A stretch of 64,000 nucleotides of DNA. It comes from Ciceribacter ferrooxidans (GTDB taxonomy: Bacteria; Pseudomonadota; Alphaproteobacteria; Rhizobiales; Rhizobiaceae). Every line of letters starts with the position of its first letter. The stretch's first letter is position 1. Below are positions 11,947 through 19,734 of the stretch, piece by piece. The stretch spans positions 1-64,000 of the forward strand of contig NZ_SDVB01000311.1 in the NCBI RefSeq assembly GCF_004137355.1, in the 5' to 3' direction. The translations under genes were made by a program, and so were the position numbers. The notes beneath the pieces were generated by a model. That model saw nothing but the letters and a program-made list of their open reading frames with translations. It was not told where the DNA came from and ran no database searches.

Positions 11947-12031
11947 TGCCTAAACTACCGTCACGAATGTTGGGTACCGACCGGCACCGCGGAAGATGCG
12001 CCCGGACGCAAGGCACGGGCGAGTTGCGGTC

Positions 12032-12060
12032 TCATAGCCAAATCCCCTCGGAAGTTCAAT
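12032..12060 (-). promoter_or_regulatory. Candidate sigma-70 promoter of lysC
   Basis: On the minus strand, ATTGAA (12060-12055), a 17-base spacer and CTATGA (12037-12032) fit the CTTGAC-N17-CTATAT pattern loosely. Transcription would start near 12025 and give a leader of about 80 bases. Confidence 0.4.
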
Positions 12061-12308
12061 GGCCCCGGGGCCGGAAATGCCCGCGGGTCAAGGGGTTTCG
12101 TACCGACCATGCACGGCTACGTGGAGAGAGCGGCGCATCGTTCGGGATCGAGACAAGGAGACAGGCGTTCGTGAAGGTGGAAAGAACGGGCAAGCCGCAA
12201 GCCGAGATAGCCCGGCGCAAGAGACAGCGCGACCTCGCTGGAAAATCGAGGCACGGGGCAACTTGGGTCCACAGACGGCTTCGTCGCGGCATTCGCTTGA
12301 AAGAGAGA

Positions 12309-12338
12309 CCTGCGCGATCTTCATGGCGATCGCGCAGG
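12309..12338 (-). terminator. Terminator after the SH3 domain gene
   Basis: An 11-bp perfect stem (CCTGCGCGATC with its complement) and an 8-base loop lie 8 bp past the stop of the SH3 gene on the minus strand, followed by TCTCTCTTTC. The tail is pyrimidine-rich rather than pure T. Confidence 0.7.
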
Positions 12339-12346
12339 TGCTGTCG

Positions 12347-13012
12347 TCAGTCGTGCGACTGGCAGGCAAGCATTCCCCAGTTGCAGCGGATGACGCGCTG
12401 CTCGCCATCGGACCGCTTGTTCTTCTTATGGCGTTCGTACACCGCCCGCGCACGCTCCTCGTCACGCACGAATGGCGGAGGCGGCGGGTCGCGCCGTTGT
12501 TCGCGAACGCGCCGGGGCGGCTCGCGCCAACCATAATCCTCATCCTCGTCGTCGTTCCACCGCGGCGGCGGAGGACGGCGATAATCATCACGGCGAACCG
12601 TCGGGCGATAGTAGCCGTCTCGCCATTCGTCCCGCTGACGATAGAAGTCCCGATCCCGGTAGTGACGATCCCAATAACTGTCGATGCTGAACATCACAGT
12701 CGGAATGCCGAGCGGTTCGTAGTAGCTCGGACCGACATAGACGCGGCGCTGCTCATAGCTCGCCTGCAGGTAGCTCCCCGAGACCCAGCCACGGATGCCG
12801 CGATAGTCGACGTCGCACCAGGCCTGTGAGCTCAGACACCCGCGGATGTCCACGCGACTGCCGTACGGGATCACAAGCACGGGCGGGTATTGGGTGCTCG
12901 GACCCGAGCGCATATTGACGTCCGCCGTCGAGTAGGCCGGCGCAGCTTGCGCAAGCGCAGGGATGCCGAATGCCCCCAAGGCGGCCGCCACAAATAGCGA
13001 TAGTTTCTTCAT
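12347..13012 (-). CDS. Secreted SH3 domain protein with a highly charged tail
   Basis: 221 residues from ATG at 13012, with AGGAGA seven bases upstream. A Sec signal peptide ([23 protein letters not shown]) precedes a bacterial SH3 domain (about 27-85: [38 protein letters not shown]), a fold that often binds cell-wall peptide stems. The remaining 130 residues are dominated by Arg, Asp, Tyr and Pro ([18 protein letters not shown] and proline runs), likely disordered. Four cysteines remain in the mature protein. A periplasmic wall-associated role is inferred from the SH3 domain; no enzymatic domain is seen. It is divergent from ubiG. Confidence 0.85.
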   Translation of the reverse strand: MKKLSLFVAAALGAFGIPALAQAAPAYSTADVNMRSGPSTQYPPVLVIPYGSRVDIRGCLSSQAWCDVDYRGIRGWVSGSYLQASYEQRRVYVGPSYYEPLGIPTVMFSIDSYWDRHYRDRDFYRQRDEWRDGYYRPTVRRDDYRRPPPPRWNDDEDEDYGWREPPRRVREQRRDPPPPPFVRDEERARAVYERHKKNKRSDGEQRVIRCNWGMLACQSHD

Positions 13013-13204
13013 GATCGTCTCCTGAGCCCCGAAATGGGGCCTATGCGTATCGAAACGGTAACGTTTCGGCATTCTGGATGTTCCGACTTTCCGGCTGTAT
13101 TGAGGCAAGCTCCGACCGCGCCATGGCCGGCAGGTATCCGTGGACTTGACATCCGCAGTCGATCGTCCGACTTGGTTTCGTCGGGAATTCATGGAGATCG
13201 GCAA

Positions 13205-13969
13205 ATGACCGAACAGGCACGCACCACCATTGATCAGGTCGAGGTCGACCGTTTTTCAGCAATGGCTGCGGAATGGTGGGACCCCACCGGCAAGTTCAAG
13301 CCGCTGCACAAAATCAATCCAGTCCGGCTCACCTACATTCGCGACAAGGTCGCAGAGCATTTCGGACGTGATCCGAAAAGCCACCATCCGCTACAAGGTC
13401 TGAGAATTCTCGACATCGGTTGCGGCGGCGGCCTGCTCTCGGAGCCGGTCGCGCGGATGGGCGCGACGGTGCTGGGCGCCGACGCCTCGGAAAGGAACAT
13501 CGGTATCGCCCGCACCCATGCCGAGCAGACGGGTACCATCGTCGACTATCGCGCCGTGACGGCAGAAGCGCTGGCTGCGGCCGGCGAGCGTTTCGATGTG
13601 GTTCTGAACATGGAAGTCGTCGAACACGTCGCCGACGTCGATTTCTTCATCACCACCTGCGCATCCATGGTGAAACCCGGCGGCCTGATGTTGATTTCGA
13701 CGATCAATCGTACGCTCAAAGCCGCCGCACTCGCCATCGTCGGCGCGGAATACGTGCTCGGCTGGCTGCCGCGCGGGACGCATCAATATGAGAAGCTGGT
13801 ACGCCCGGAAGAACTGGAAGCTCCCCTTCTGCAGAGCGGGATGAACCTTCTCGAGCGCACGGGAGTCTTCTTCAATCCCTTGCAGAACCAGTGGCGTCTT
13901 TCGCCGGACACCGACGTCAACTACATGCTGCTCGCGGCTCGGCCTGCGGTACAGGAGTCCCGACCATGA
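13205..13969 (+). CDS. ubiG: Ubiquinone biosynthesis O-methyltransferase
   Basis: 254 residues, SAM-dependent. UbiG carries out both O-methylations in ubiquinone synthesis. The N-terminal signature ([19 protein letters not shown]) is typical; the SAM motif [15 protein letters not shown] is at about 64-78, followed by the acidic D at VLGADAS and the NMEVVEHV segment. I chose ATG at 13205 (GGAGATCGGCAA upstream) because the family start [18 protein letters not shown] begins there; the frame stays open further upstream without similarity. It overlaps the next gene by four bases (ATGA). Confidence 0.96.
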   Translation: MTEQARTTIDQVEVDRFSAMAAEWWDPTGKFKPLHKINPVRLTYIRDKVAEHFGRDPKSHHPLQGLRILDIGCGGGLLSEPVARMGATVLGADASERNIGIARTHAEQTGTIVDYRAVTAEALAAAGERFDVVLNMEVVEHVADVDFFITTCASMVKPGGLMLISTINRTLKAAALAIVGAEYVLGWLPRGTHQYEKLVRPEELEAPLLQSGMNLLERTGVFFNPLQNQWRLSPDTDVNYMLLAARPAVQESRP

Positions 13970-14517
13970 TGTCGCCGGCCGACGTCGTGGCGTTCTGGAA
14001 CGGTCAGGGTTACAACAAGTGGTTTGCCCGCGACGCCGCTCTGGACGCTGCGATCATGCTTCACTATGCCGAGTTGCACATGCAGGCCGCGCGAGGTGAG
14101 TTGTCCGCCTGGGAGGAAAGCGCAGAAGGTTCCCTCGCGCTGCTTCTGCTTCTCGACCAGTTCCCGCGCAATCTCTACCGTGGCACGGGACATGCCTTCG
14201 CGACAGACGGTCTCGCGCGTGCCGTCGCGCGCCGAGCCCTTGCTGCCGGCTTTGACCGGCAGGTGGAAGCGACGCTGGCGATCTTCTTCTACCTTCCGTT
14301 CGAGCATTCGGAAGACCCGACGGACCAGGAACTCAGCGTCCGGCTCTTCACGGAACATCGAGACCGAAGCGGTGACGAGCGCACGCTCCCGTATGCCATT
14401 GAACACCGCGATATCATCGCGCGTTTCGGGCGGTTTCCTCATCGTAACGCCGCGCTCGGCCGCGAGACAACGCCCAAAGAGCAGGACTATCTGGACGGTG
14501 GCGGCTTCAAAGGTTGA
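13966..14517 (+). CDS. DUF924 family protein
   Basis: 183 residues from ATG at 13966 (the following codon is also ATG), with AGGAG nine bases upstream and a four-base overlap with ubiG. It matches DUF924: [23 protein letters not shown] at the N-terminus, [22 protein letters not shown] in the middle and [21 protein letters not shown] near the end. The fold is helical and TPR-like, with a conserved His-Arg-rich C-terminal segment. Biochemical role unknown to me. Coupling to ubiG is seen here but not enough to assign a quinone role. Confidence 0.9.
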   Translation: MMSPADVVAFWNGQGYNKWFARDAALDAAIMLHYAELHMQAARGELSAWEESAEGSLALLLLLDQFPRNLYRGTGHAFATDGLARAVARRALAAGFDRQVEATLAIFFYLPFEHSEDPTDQELSVRLFTEHRDRSGDERTLPYAIEHRDIIARFGRFPHRNAALGRETTPKEQDYLDGGGFKG

Positions 14518-14585
14518 CGTAAGTCGTCAACGAGAATGCTCGAAGCAAATCAGCATGCCGCGGAAGAATTGCGGGTGCGTCGCGG

Positions 14586-15014
14586 TCAGTTCACATCGTC
14601 GGGAAGGACAGGGATCGGAGCGACCTCGATCCCCTCTTCGACCAGTGCCCTGACATCCGCGGGCGATGCCTGGCCCATGATGCCGCGGGCGTCGGCTTCT
14701 CCATAGTGAATCTTGCGCGCTTCCTCAGGGAACCGCTCACCGACATCCTCGCTGTTGGCGCGAATGGCCGCGACCGCCTCCTTCAATTTCTGAAGGGCCT
14801 CTTGCTGTTCGACGGTCGCCGCGAGCGCGTGAGCTGCTTCCTTCTTGCGTGCGGTCGACACCGAAGGCGCCATCAACAGCTTGGAAACGGTCGCTGAGCC
14901 GCAGGCAGGGCAAGTCACGAGACCGAGCGCCTGCTGTCTTTCATAGTCGGCGCTCTCCGAGAACCACCCTTCAAACTCGTGGGCGTTATCACATTGAAGC
15001 GAGTAGCGGATCAA
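14586..15014 (-). CDS. DUF1178 family zinc-ribbon-like protein
   Basis: 142 residues starting at TTG 15014. The family start IRYSLQCDNAHEFEGWF begins exactly there, GGGGAGGA lies about eight bases upstream inside the amidase gene, and the TTG overlaps the amidase stop (TTGA). Cysteines in LQCDNAH and in TCPACGS look like a zinc ribbon. The C-terminal half has a conserved GERFPEEARKIHYGE segment. No function is established that I know. It is the last gene of the run comF-grxC-amidase-DUF1178. Confidence 0.9.
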   Translation of the reverse strand: MIRYSLQCDNAHEFEGWFSESADYERQQALGLVTCPACGSATVSKLLMAPSVSTARKKEAAHALAATVEQQEALQKLKEAVAAIRANSEDVGERFPEEARKIHYGEADARGIMGQASPADVRALVEEGIEVAPIPVLPDDVN

Positions 15015-15868
15015 GCAGTCACGTCCTCCCCGGCGGACAAAGGTAACGTTTCGAGCGTGAACTCCCGAGCGTTCTTGAGGTTTGGAATCTTCGCGCGCGC
15101 GGCCTTGACCGCCGCCACATCGACGTCGGCGAACACGATCGCCTCGCCCGTTCCTGCGGCAGATGCCAGCACCTTGCCCCACGGATCGACGATCATGGAA
15201 TGACCGAACGTCTCGCGCCCGTCCTCGTGGAGTCCTGCTTGCGCGGCGGCGATCACGAAGGCACCGTTCTCGATGGCACGAGCGCGCAGCAGGACTTCCC
15301 AGTGAGCCTCGCCCGTCTGGCGCGTAAAGGCCGCCGGAACGGTCAGCACCTCGGCTCCGGCCACCGCCTCGGTGCGGAAGAGTGCCGGAAAACGCAGGTC
15401 GTAGCAAATTGCAAAGCCGAGCCTGGCAAACGGCAACTCGGCCAATCGGGCTTCCGATCCAGGACGATAGACCGAGCTCTCACGCCAGCTCTCGCCGTTG
15501 TCGAGATCGACGTCGAACATGTGTATCTTGTCGTAGGAGCAGATCTTGCGGCCGTCCGGCCCGAACAGGAAGGCGCGATTGGCAATCTTTCCGTCAGGAA
15601 GCGCAATGGCGGTCGAGCCGACGTGGAGATGAATCTCGAGCTCTTTCGCGAGGCCGGCCGCCGTCCTGACGATGACGTCGGTATCCTCGTCCCGGAGCAC
15701 GGACATAAGTCCCTGGCGATCGCGTTGCACCGCGCCGGTCATTTCAGGCGTCTGCACATAAGTCGCGCCGTGCCCGGCAGCTTCGCGTACGAGACGAGCC
15801 ATGGCATCGGCATTCTTGTCCGGGTTCACCCCGGAGCACATCTGGACTGCAGCCGCCTTGAATGTCAT
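15011..15868 (-). CDS. Carbon-nitrogen hydrolase, Nit1/Nit2-type amidase
   Basis: 285 residues of the nitrilase superfamily with the catalytic triad in place: E42 (TPEMTG), K114 (YDKIHMFD) and C155 (GFAICYDLRFP). The YDKIHMFDVDL segment is typical of the Nit1/Nit2 branch, which hydrolyses deaminated glutathione or omega-amides rather than nitriles. Standing 12 bp after a glutaredoxin gene fits a glutathione-repair role (inference). It overlaps the DUF1178 gene at its 3' end. Confidence 0.92.
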   Translation of the reverse strand: MTFKAAAVQMCSGVNPDKNADAMARLVREAAGHGATYVQTPEMTGAVQRDRQGLMSVLRDEDTDVIVRTAAGLAKELEIHLHVGSTAIALPDGKIANRAFLFGPDGRKICSYDKIHMFDVDLDNGESWRESSVYRPGSEARLAELPFARLGFAICYDLRFPALFRTEAVAGAEVLTVPAAFTRQTGEAHWEVLLRARAIENGAFVIAAAQAGLHEDGRETFGHSMIVDPWGKVLASAAGTGEAIVFADVDVAAVKAARAKIPNLKNAREFTLETLPLSAGEDVTA

Positions 15869-15880
15869 TGCCTCACGCTC

Positions 15881-16138
15881 CTAGTTTGCCAGCATTTCAT
15901 CGAGCCTGCCGGCCCGATCAAGCGCGTGAAGATCGTCACAGCCACCCACATGCCTGTCGCCGATAAAGATCTGCGGGAAGGTCATGCCGCCGTTCGACCG
16001 CTCGATCATCTCCTCCCGCACCTCGGGCCTGCCCGTCGCGTCATGCTCGACATAGGCGACGCCTTTCGCCTCCAGCAGCGCCTTCGCGCGGGCGCAGTAG
16101 CCACAGAACTGGCGTGTGTAGATTGTCACAGATGTCAT
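15881..16138 (-). CDS. grxC: Glutaredoxin 3
   Basis: 85 residues from ATG at 16138, a usual length for class I glutaredoxins. The dithiol site is C12-G-Y-C15, the cis-proline lies in TFPQIFIG and the glutathione-binding GG in HVGGCDDL. It reduces disulfides and glutathione mixed disulfides in the cytosol. The open frame extends 25 residues upstream without similarity, so I excluded that part. It lies 46 bp after comF and 12 bp before the amidase. Confidence 0.96.
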   Translation of the reverse strand: MTSVTIYTRQFCGYCARAKALLEAKGVAYVEHDATGRPEVREEMIERSNGGMTFPQIFIGDRHVGGCDDLHALDRAGRLDEMLAN

Positions 16139-16184
16139 GCGTCTCTCCGATGCCGCCGGGGCCGAACGGGGTGTCGTGGTAGCG

Positions 16185-16961
16185 TCATATAGGATCGGAC
16201 AATGCCCTTGCAAAGGTTAAAACTGTGACGTCGGCCGCGCCGGCTCGTTTCAGAACTCTGGCAACGGCCGACACGGTCGCCCCGGTCGTGAAAACGTCGT
16301 CGACCAGGACCAGCCGGCGCCCGAAGACGTCCGTCTCGCGGCCGGATCCGATTGCAAAGGCACCGCGGACGTTGTCGGCACGCGCGTTCGCACTGAGCCC
16401 GACCTGCCGAGCGGTACGCTTCACGCGCAAGACGGCGGATGCGAGAAACGGTCTATCGATCGACCGGGCTATGTGCCGAGCCAATTCTGCGGACTGGTTG
16501 AACTTTCGCCCGAAGAGCCGCGTCCGATGCAACGGGACAGCAAGAACGGCGTCGCACGCGGCAAGCTCCGCTGCGCCGGCGCGCACCATCCAGCGAGCTA
16601 TAACAGGCGCGAGATCGAGGCGGTCCCGGTACTTGAGGCTGTGCACGAGCTCACGGACGATGCCGTCATGGATCGCAACGGAACGCAACCGGTCGAAGAC
16701 GGGAGGGTCGGCGATCGCTTCCGGCGAGAGCGCTCCCGTTCCATGATCGAAGGGAAACGGCGTACCCAAGATTTCGCAGAAGGGTCGTTCAATGAACCGT
16801 ATCGAGGTCCAGCATTCCGGACAAAGTGCACCGTGGCCGAGGACACGAATGCCACAATGGGCACAGGATGGCGGATAGACGAGATCGCGAACGATGGTCG
16901 CCAGCGTCACCAGAGGCGAGGCTCTTAATCGACCCGGCGATTGCGCTATACGACCGTCCAT
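16185..16961 (-). CDS. comF: ComF family phosphoribosyltransferase-like protein
   Basis: 258 residues. An N-terminal double CxxC zinc motif (CAHC, CPEC; about residues 33-52) is followed by a phosphoribosyltransferase fold with the PRPP loop LVLVDDVFTTGATV at about 216-229. ComF proteins of naturally transformable bacteria help move incoming single-stranded DNA. In Rhizobiales the family is kept without obvious competence genes, so the role here is open. It is divergent from the methyltransferase at 17022, 60 bp apart. Confidence 0.92.
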   Translation of the reverse strand: MDGRIAQSPGRLRASPLVTLATIVRDLVYPPSCAHCGIRVLGHGALCPECWTSIRFIERPFCEILGTPFPFDHGTGALSPEAIADPPVFDRLRSVAIHDGIVRELVHSLKYRDRLDLAPVIARWMVRAGAAELAACDAVLAVPLHRTRLFGRKFNQSAELARHIARSIDRPFLASAVLRVKRTARQVGLSANARADNVRGAFAIGSGRETDVFGRRLVLVDDVFTTGATVSAVARVLKRAGAADVTVLTFARALSDPI

Positions 16962-17021
16962 AGGTTGACATTAGGCTCTTGCGGGCGCCTTTACCACGCA
17001 CAGTTTAAGCCGGACGACGCC

Positions 17022-17897
17022 ATGGACAAACTCTTCGATCTCGACCTGGTGACCGAAAATCGCCGCCGCGCTCATTTGCGGCGTGCCGACGGGGCGGATT
17101 TCCTGCTGCAGGTCGCAGCGGGCGAACTCGCCGAGAGACTTTCTCTGGTCGAACGACATTTCGCGCAAGCGGTCGAACTGCACGGCGCAAGCGGTACGAC
17201 CGCCAGGAAGTGCATGGCAACGGGCAAGATCGGCGACCTCAGGCGCGTTGAAACACATTCGAGTTTCGCTGAGGCGGACGAAGTCTTGACCAAAGCGCCC
17301 CTGGAACAGGTGCCGCTCGAAGAGCAGTCGGTCAATCTCGTATTGTCCCCGCTTGCACTTCACATCACCAACGATACGCCCGGCGTTCTCATTCAGATCC
17401 GCAAGGCGTTGAAACCCGACGGGCTGTTTCTGGCGGCCATTCCCGGTGCCGGCACGCTGGCCGAACTGCGGGATGTCCTGCTGGCGACGGAGATTGAGCT
17501 TTCGGGTGGGGCCAGTCCGCGAGTCATACCCTTTGCCGATATCCGCGACATCGGCGCGCTGATGCAACGGGCGGGTTTCGCGCTTCCGGTGATCGATACC
17601 CAGACATACACGGTTCGATACGATTCGATCTTCGGGCTTATGCGGGACCTCAAGGCCATGGGGATGGCAAATCCGCTCGTCGACCGTAGCCGTAGACCGC
17701 TTGGCAGGGCTTTCTTCCTGCGCGCCGCGGAGAAATACGCGGAACGCTATGCCGATCCAGACGGGCGTATCCGTGCAACCTTCGTCTTCATCTATGTCTC
17801 TGGCTGGGCTCCACATGAAAGCCAGCAAAAGCCGCTGAAGCCCGGTTCGGCTAAGATGAGGCTCGCCGACGCGCTCGCAGTCCCCAGGCGGGACTGA
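17022..17897 (+). CDS. NDUFAF5/BioC-like methyltransferase family protein
   Basis: 291 residues from ATG at 17022. The overall pattern matches the alphaproteobacterial relatives of the complex I assembly factor NDUFAF5: LFDLDLVTENRRRAH, LVERHFAQAVELHG, VNLVLSPLALHITND and a C-terminal ATFVFIYVSGWAP. The glycine-rich SAM motif I expected after the first strand (D-x-G-x-G-x-G) is not recognisable; the corresponding stretch reads VELHGASGTTARKCM. It may bind SAM weakly or work as an assembly factor, as NDUFAF5 hydroxylates rather than methylates an NDUFS7 arginine. It ends six bases before the pilin gene coming the other way. Confidence 0.85.
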   Translation: MDKLFDLDLVTENRRRAHLRRADGADFLLQVAAGELAERLSLVERHFAQAVELHGASGTTARKCMATGKIGDLRRVETHSSFAEADEVLTKAPLEQVPLEEQSVNLVLSPLALHITNDTPGVLIQIRKALKPDGLFLAAIPGAGTLAELRDVLLATEIELSGGASPRVIPFADIRDIGALMQRAGFALPVIDTQTYTVRYDSIFGLMRDLKAMGMANPLVDRSRRPLGRAFFLRAAEKYAERYADPDGRIRATFVFIYVSGWAPHESQQKPLKPGSAKMRLADALAVPRRD

Positions 17898-17903
17898 CCA
17901 CCG

Positions 17904-18077
17904 TCAGGCCCCGGCCGTAGTGATGGCCGTGGTGATGGTTTCGAAAACGTTCATCAAGGCGCCCGTGAACGCACCGTAGCCGGTGAGCAACGCCACGGAG
18001 ATTATTGCTGCGATCAGTCCGTATTCAATCGCCGTCGCGCCGGCGTCGTCGTCGATCAGGCTTCTCAGCAGGCGCAT
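17904..18077 (-). CDS. Flp/Fap-type pilin, orphan
   Basis: 57 residues: MRLLRSLIDDDAGATAIEYG, then a hydrophobic segment and a short Thr/Ala tail. This is a type IVb Flp pilin precursor. The prepilin cleavage site is after G13, with the required Glu at +5 (E18) and the following Tyr. A strong ribosome site, AAGGGGGA, precedes the ATG. No tad/cpa assembly gene, prepilin peptidase or secretin lies in the window, so it would need machinery encoded elsewhere. It follows a small membrane protein gene by 41 bp in the same direction. Confidence 0.92.
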   Translation of the reverse strand: MRLLRSLIDDDAGATAIEYGLIAAIISVALLTGYGAFTGALMNVFETITTAITTAGA

Positions 18078-18118
18078 GCTTCCCCCTTCTTGCCAAACGA
18101 CCCCGGATCGGAGTTCGC

Positions 18119-18439
18119 TCAGCAGCCGTCCCCCGCACCATAACGGTCGATGATGCAGACGGAGCCCGGCGTCTCTTGCAGGACGCTCCTGCGTATCGTG
18201 TATCGCCTGCCCGGCCCTGTCTTGCCGATCGAGCCCGTCGTTATGTTGTCGTATTCATCCGGCGTGAACGCCAGACTCCTTCTTTCCGAGTTCCCCGCAA
18301 GCATAGGTGTGAGGATGAGCGACAGCGCGATCGCCGCTGTTCCAAACAGCAGCGCGATGTTCAAAACACCCGTTTTCTTGGCTTTTTGCGAAGACCGTTC
18401 TCCAGACCCGACGGTCTTCCAGAAATCCTCGTTTGCCAT
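18119..18439 (-). CDS. Small single-span membrane protein
   Basis: 106 residues from ATG at 18439 (MANEDFWKTV). A charged N-terminus of about 27 residues precedes one membrane span (about 28-48, VLNIALLFGTAAIALSLIL) and a polar C-terminal region of about 55 residues with two cysteines (SVCIID and the final C). I do not recognise the family. The position directly upstream of the pilin, in the same direction and 41 bp away, suggests co-transcription and possibly a pilin-related role (inference). An upstream ATG at 18457 would add six residues. Confidence 0.65.
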   Translation of the reverse strand: MANEDFWKTVGSGERSSQKAKKTGVLNIALLFGTAAIALSLILTPMLAGNSERRSLAFTPDEYDNITTGSIGKTGPGRRYTIRRSVLQETPGSVCIIDRYGAGDGC

Positions 18440-18535
18440 GATATGCCCCACGCACACTTTACCGCATGAACAGCTCTATCCATGCCTGAGGGTTATAAAC
18501 TTTTCGTTAAGAACAACTGAAAGAACTTCGAAGGA

Positions 18536-18949
18536 CTACAGCAAGTCCTGTAGAAAGGGGATAAGCGGCTCGTCGGCCGGCGGCATCGGATAGTCGCGCA
18601 ACGCCTGCGGACGGACCCATTTGACCGCCTGACCCTCCCTGCCATGGGCAATACCGTCGTAGCGGCGGCAGATGAAAAGCGGCATCAGCAGGTGAAAACT
18701 GTCATAGCTGTGGCTTGCGAACGTGAGTGGCGCCAGGCACGGAATGCGCGTGGTGATCCCGAGTTCCTCATCGAGTTCGCGCACGAGCGTCTCCTCGGGC
18801 GTTTCCCCTGCTTCGACCTTGCCACCGGGAAATTCCCAGAGACCCGCGAGCGTTTTTCCCTCGGGCCGCTGGGCCAGCAAGATTCGCCCGTCCGTATCGA
18901 CGAGCGCACAGGCGGCGACCAGAAGGATCGGTTTGGGTCCGCCATTCAT
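18536..18949 (-). CDS. mutT: 8-oxo-dGTP diphosphatase (MutT-type Nudix hydrolase)
   Basis: 137 residues. A complete Nudix box, G-x5-E-x7-R-E-U-x-E-E-x-G-U, is at residues 43-65. The context (AACALVDTDGRILLAQRPEGK and GLWEFPGGK) is the MutT type, which removes oxidised dGTP from the nucleotide pool. The ATG overlaps the stop of the GNAT gene by four bases, so translation is probably coupled in the chain argJ-GNAT-mutT, an order common in Rhizobiales. Confidence 0.95.
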   Translation of the reverse strand: MNGGPKPILLVAACALVDTDGRILLAQRPEGKTLAGLWEFPGGKVEAGETPEETLVRELDEELGITTRIPCLAPLTFASHSYDSFHLLMPLFICRRYDGIAHGREGQAVKWVRPQALRDYPMPPADEPLIPFLQDLL

Positions 18950-19734
18950 TGCGAACCGTCCTTCGACCAGTAGCGGTAGCGGTAAGCGTCGACGAAGCCG
19001 AGGTTGGCGTAGAGCGACAGGGCCGCCTCGTTGTCCGTGGAAACCTGAAGCCAGGCGGTGCGTGCGCCGCGCATTCGCGCCCAGCGCAGTGCGGACGAAA
19101 GGACCTCCATGCCGACGCCGCGCCGGCGATGCTTTTCCGACACGGCAAAGAGCAGGATGCCGGCAAGGTCGTTGTCCTGCACGCAGAGGAGCGATGCGAC
19201 CGGACCGGCATTCGGGTCTTCAATCAGGAACATGCCGACGGCCGGCTTGATGGAATTGATGATCTCGGCCAGCACCGGTTTCAGGGTCGTGTCCTGCCCC
19301 TGAAGGGCAAGACTTGCATCCACGAAGCGTCCGACGTCCTGGGTCGGCAGGTGATCGAGCGTATCGGGAATCTCCAGAGCGGTGAGGTCGGCCGTCTGAG
19401 TGACGACCTCTTCGAAACAGGTCCAGCCCTCGGCGACCAGGTATCCCACCAGCGGCTTCGGCGTCAGTGGCGTTTCCCGCACCACCAGCGGGCGGCCATA
19501 GGCATCGAACTTCCGCGCGGCTCGCTCGAGCCGAAGGGCGATGTCGCGACTGTCGGACGGATCGAGCGCGACCACGCAGTTCAGCCGCTTCGACGGATGT
19601 CCGCCGGTCAGCCGGACCTGCCAACTGCCGTCATACTGCACGGAAGCGGCGGGCCAGGCTCGGAAACTGACCGCCTCGAGCCGCCGCACGAGCGGGAGAT
19701 TCGCCTGCTGTCGCTCTGCCTGCATCCGCGCCAT
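18946..19734 (-). CDS. GNAT family N-acetyltransferase
   Basis: 262 residues from ATG at 19734, overlapping the argJ stop by one base (TGATG). The C-terminal half is a GNAT domain: LCVQDNDLAGILLFAVSEKHRRRGVGMEVL holds the acetyl-CoA pyrophosphate-binding R/Q-x-x-G-x-G/A pattern (RRRGVG), followed by TDNEAALSLYANLGF. The N-terminal half is a diverged partner region. The substrate is unknown. Coupling to argJ (itself an N-acetyltransferase of ornithine synthesis) is suggestive but does not identify one. Confidence 0.9.
   Translation of the reverse strand: MARMQAERQQANLPLVRRLEAVSFRAWPAASVQYDGSWQVRLTGGHPSKRLNCVVALDPSDSRDIALRLERAARKFDAYGRPLVVRETPLTPKPLVGYLVAEGWTCFEEVVTQTADLTALEIPDTLDHLPTQDVGRFVDASLALQGQDTTLKPVLAEIINSIKPAVGMFLIEDPNAGPVASLLCVQDNDLAGILLFAVSEKHRRRGVGMEVLSSALRWARMRGARTAWLQVSTDNEAALSLYANLGFVDAYRYRYWSKDGSQ

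Larger units (their letters stand above)
11947..12346. other. Intergenic region upstream of lysC
   Basis: 400 bases hold the lysC leader, a candidate promoter (12032-12060) and a terminator for the SH3 protein gene (12309-12338). Short plus-strand frames in 12059-12300 give Arg/Gly-rich products without family resemblance. I looked for a riboswitch-like fold ahead of lysC and saw none. Confidence 0.5.

Noticed and set aside
11947..12346. Short Arg-rich frames and a possible riboswitch ahead of lysC
   Set aside because: No family similarity in the frames and no conserved riboswitch fold that I can recognise in the leader.
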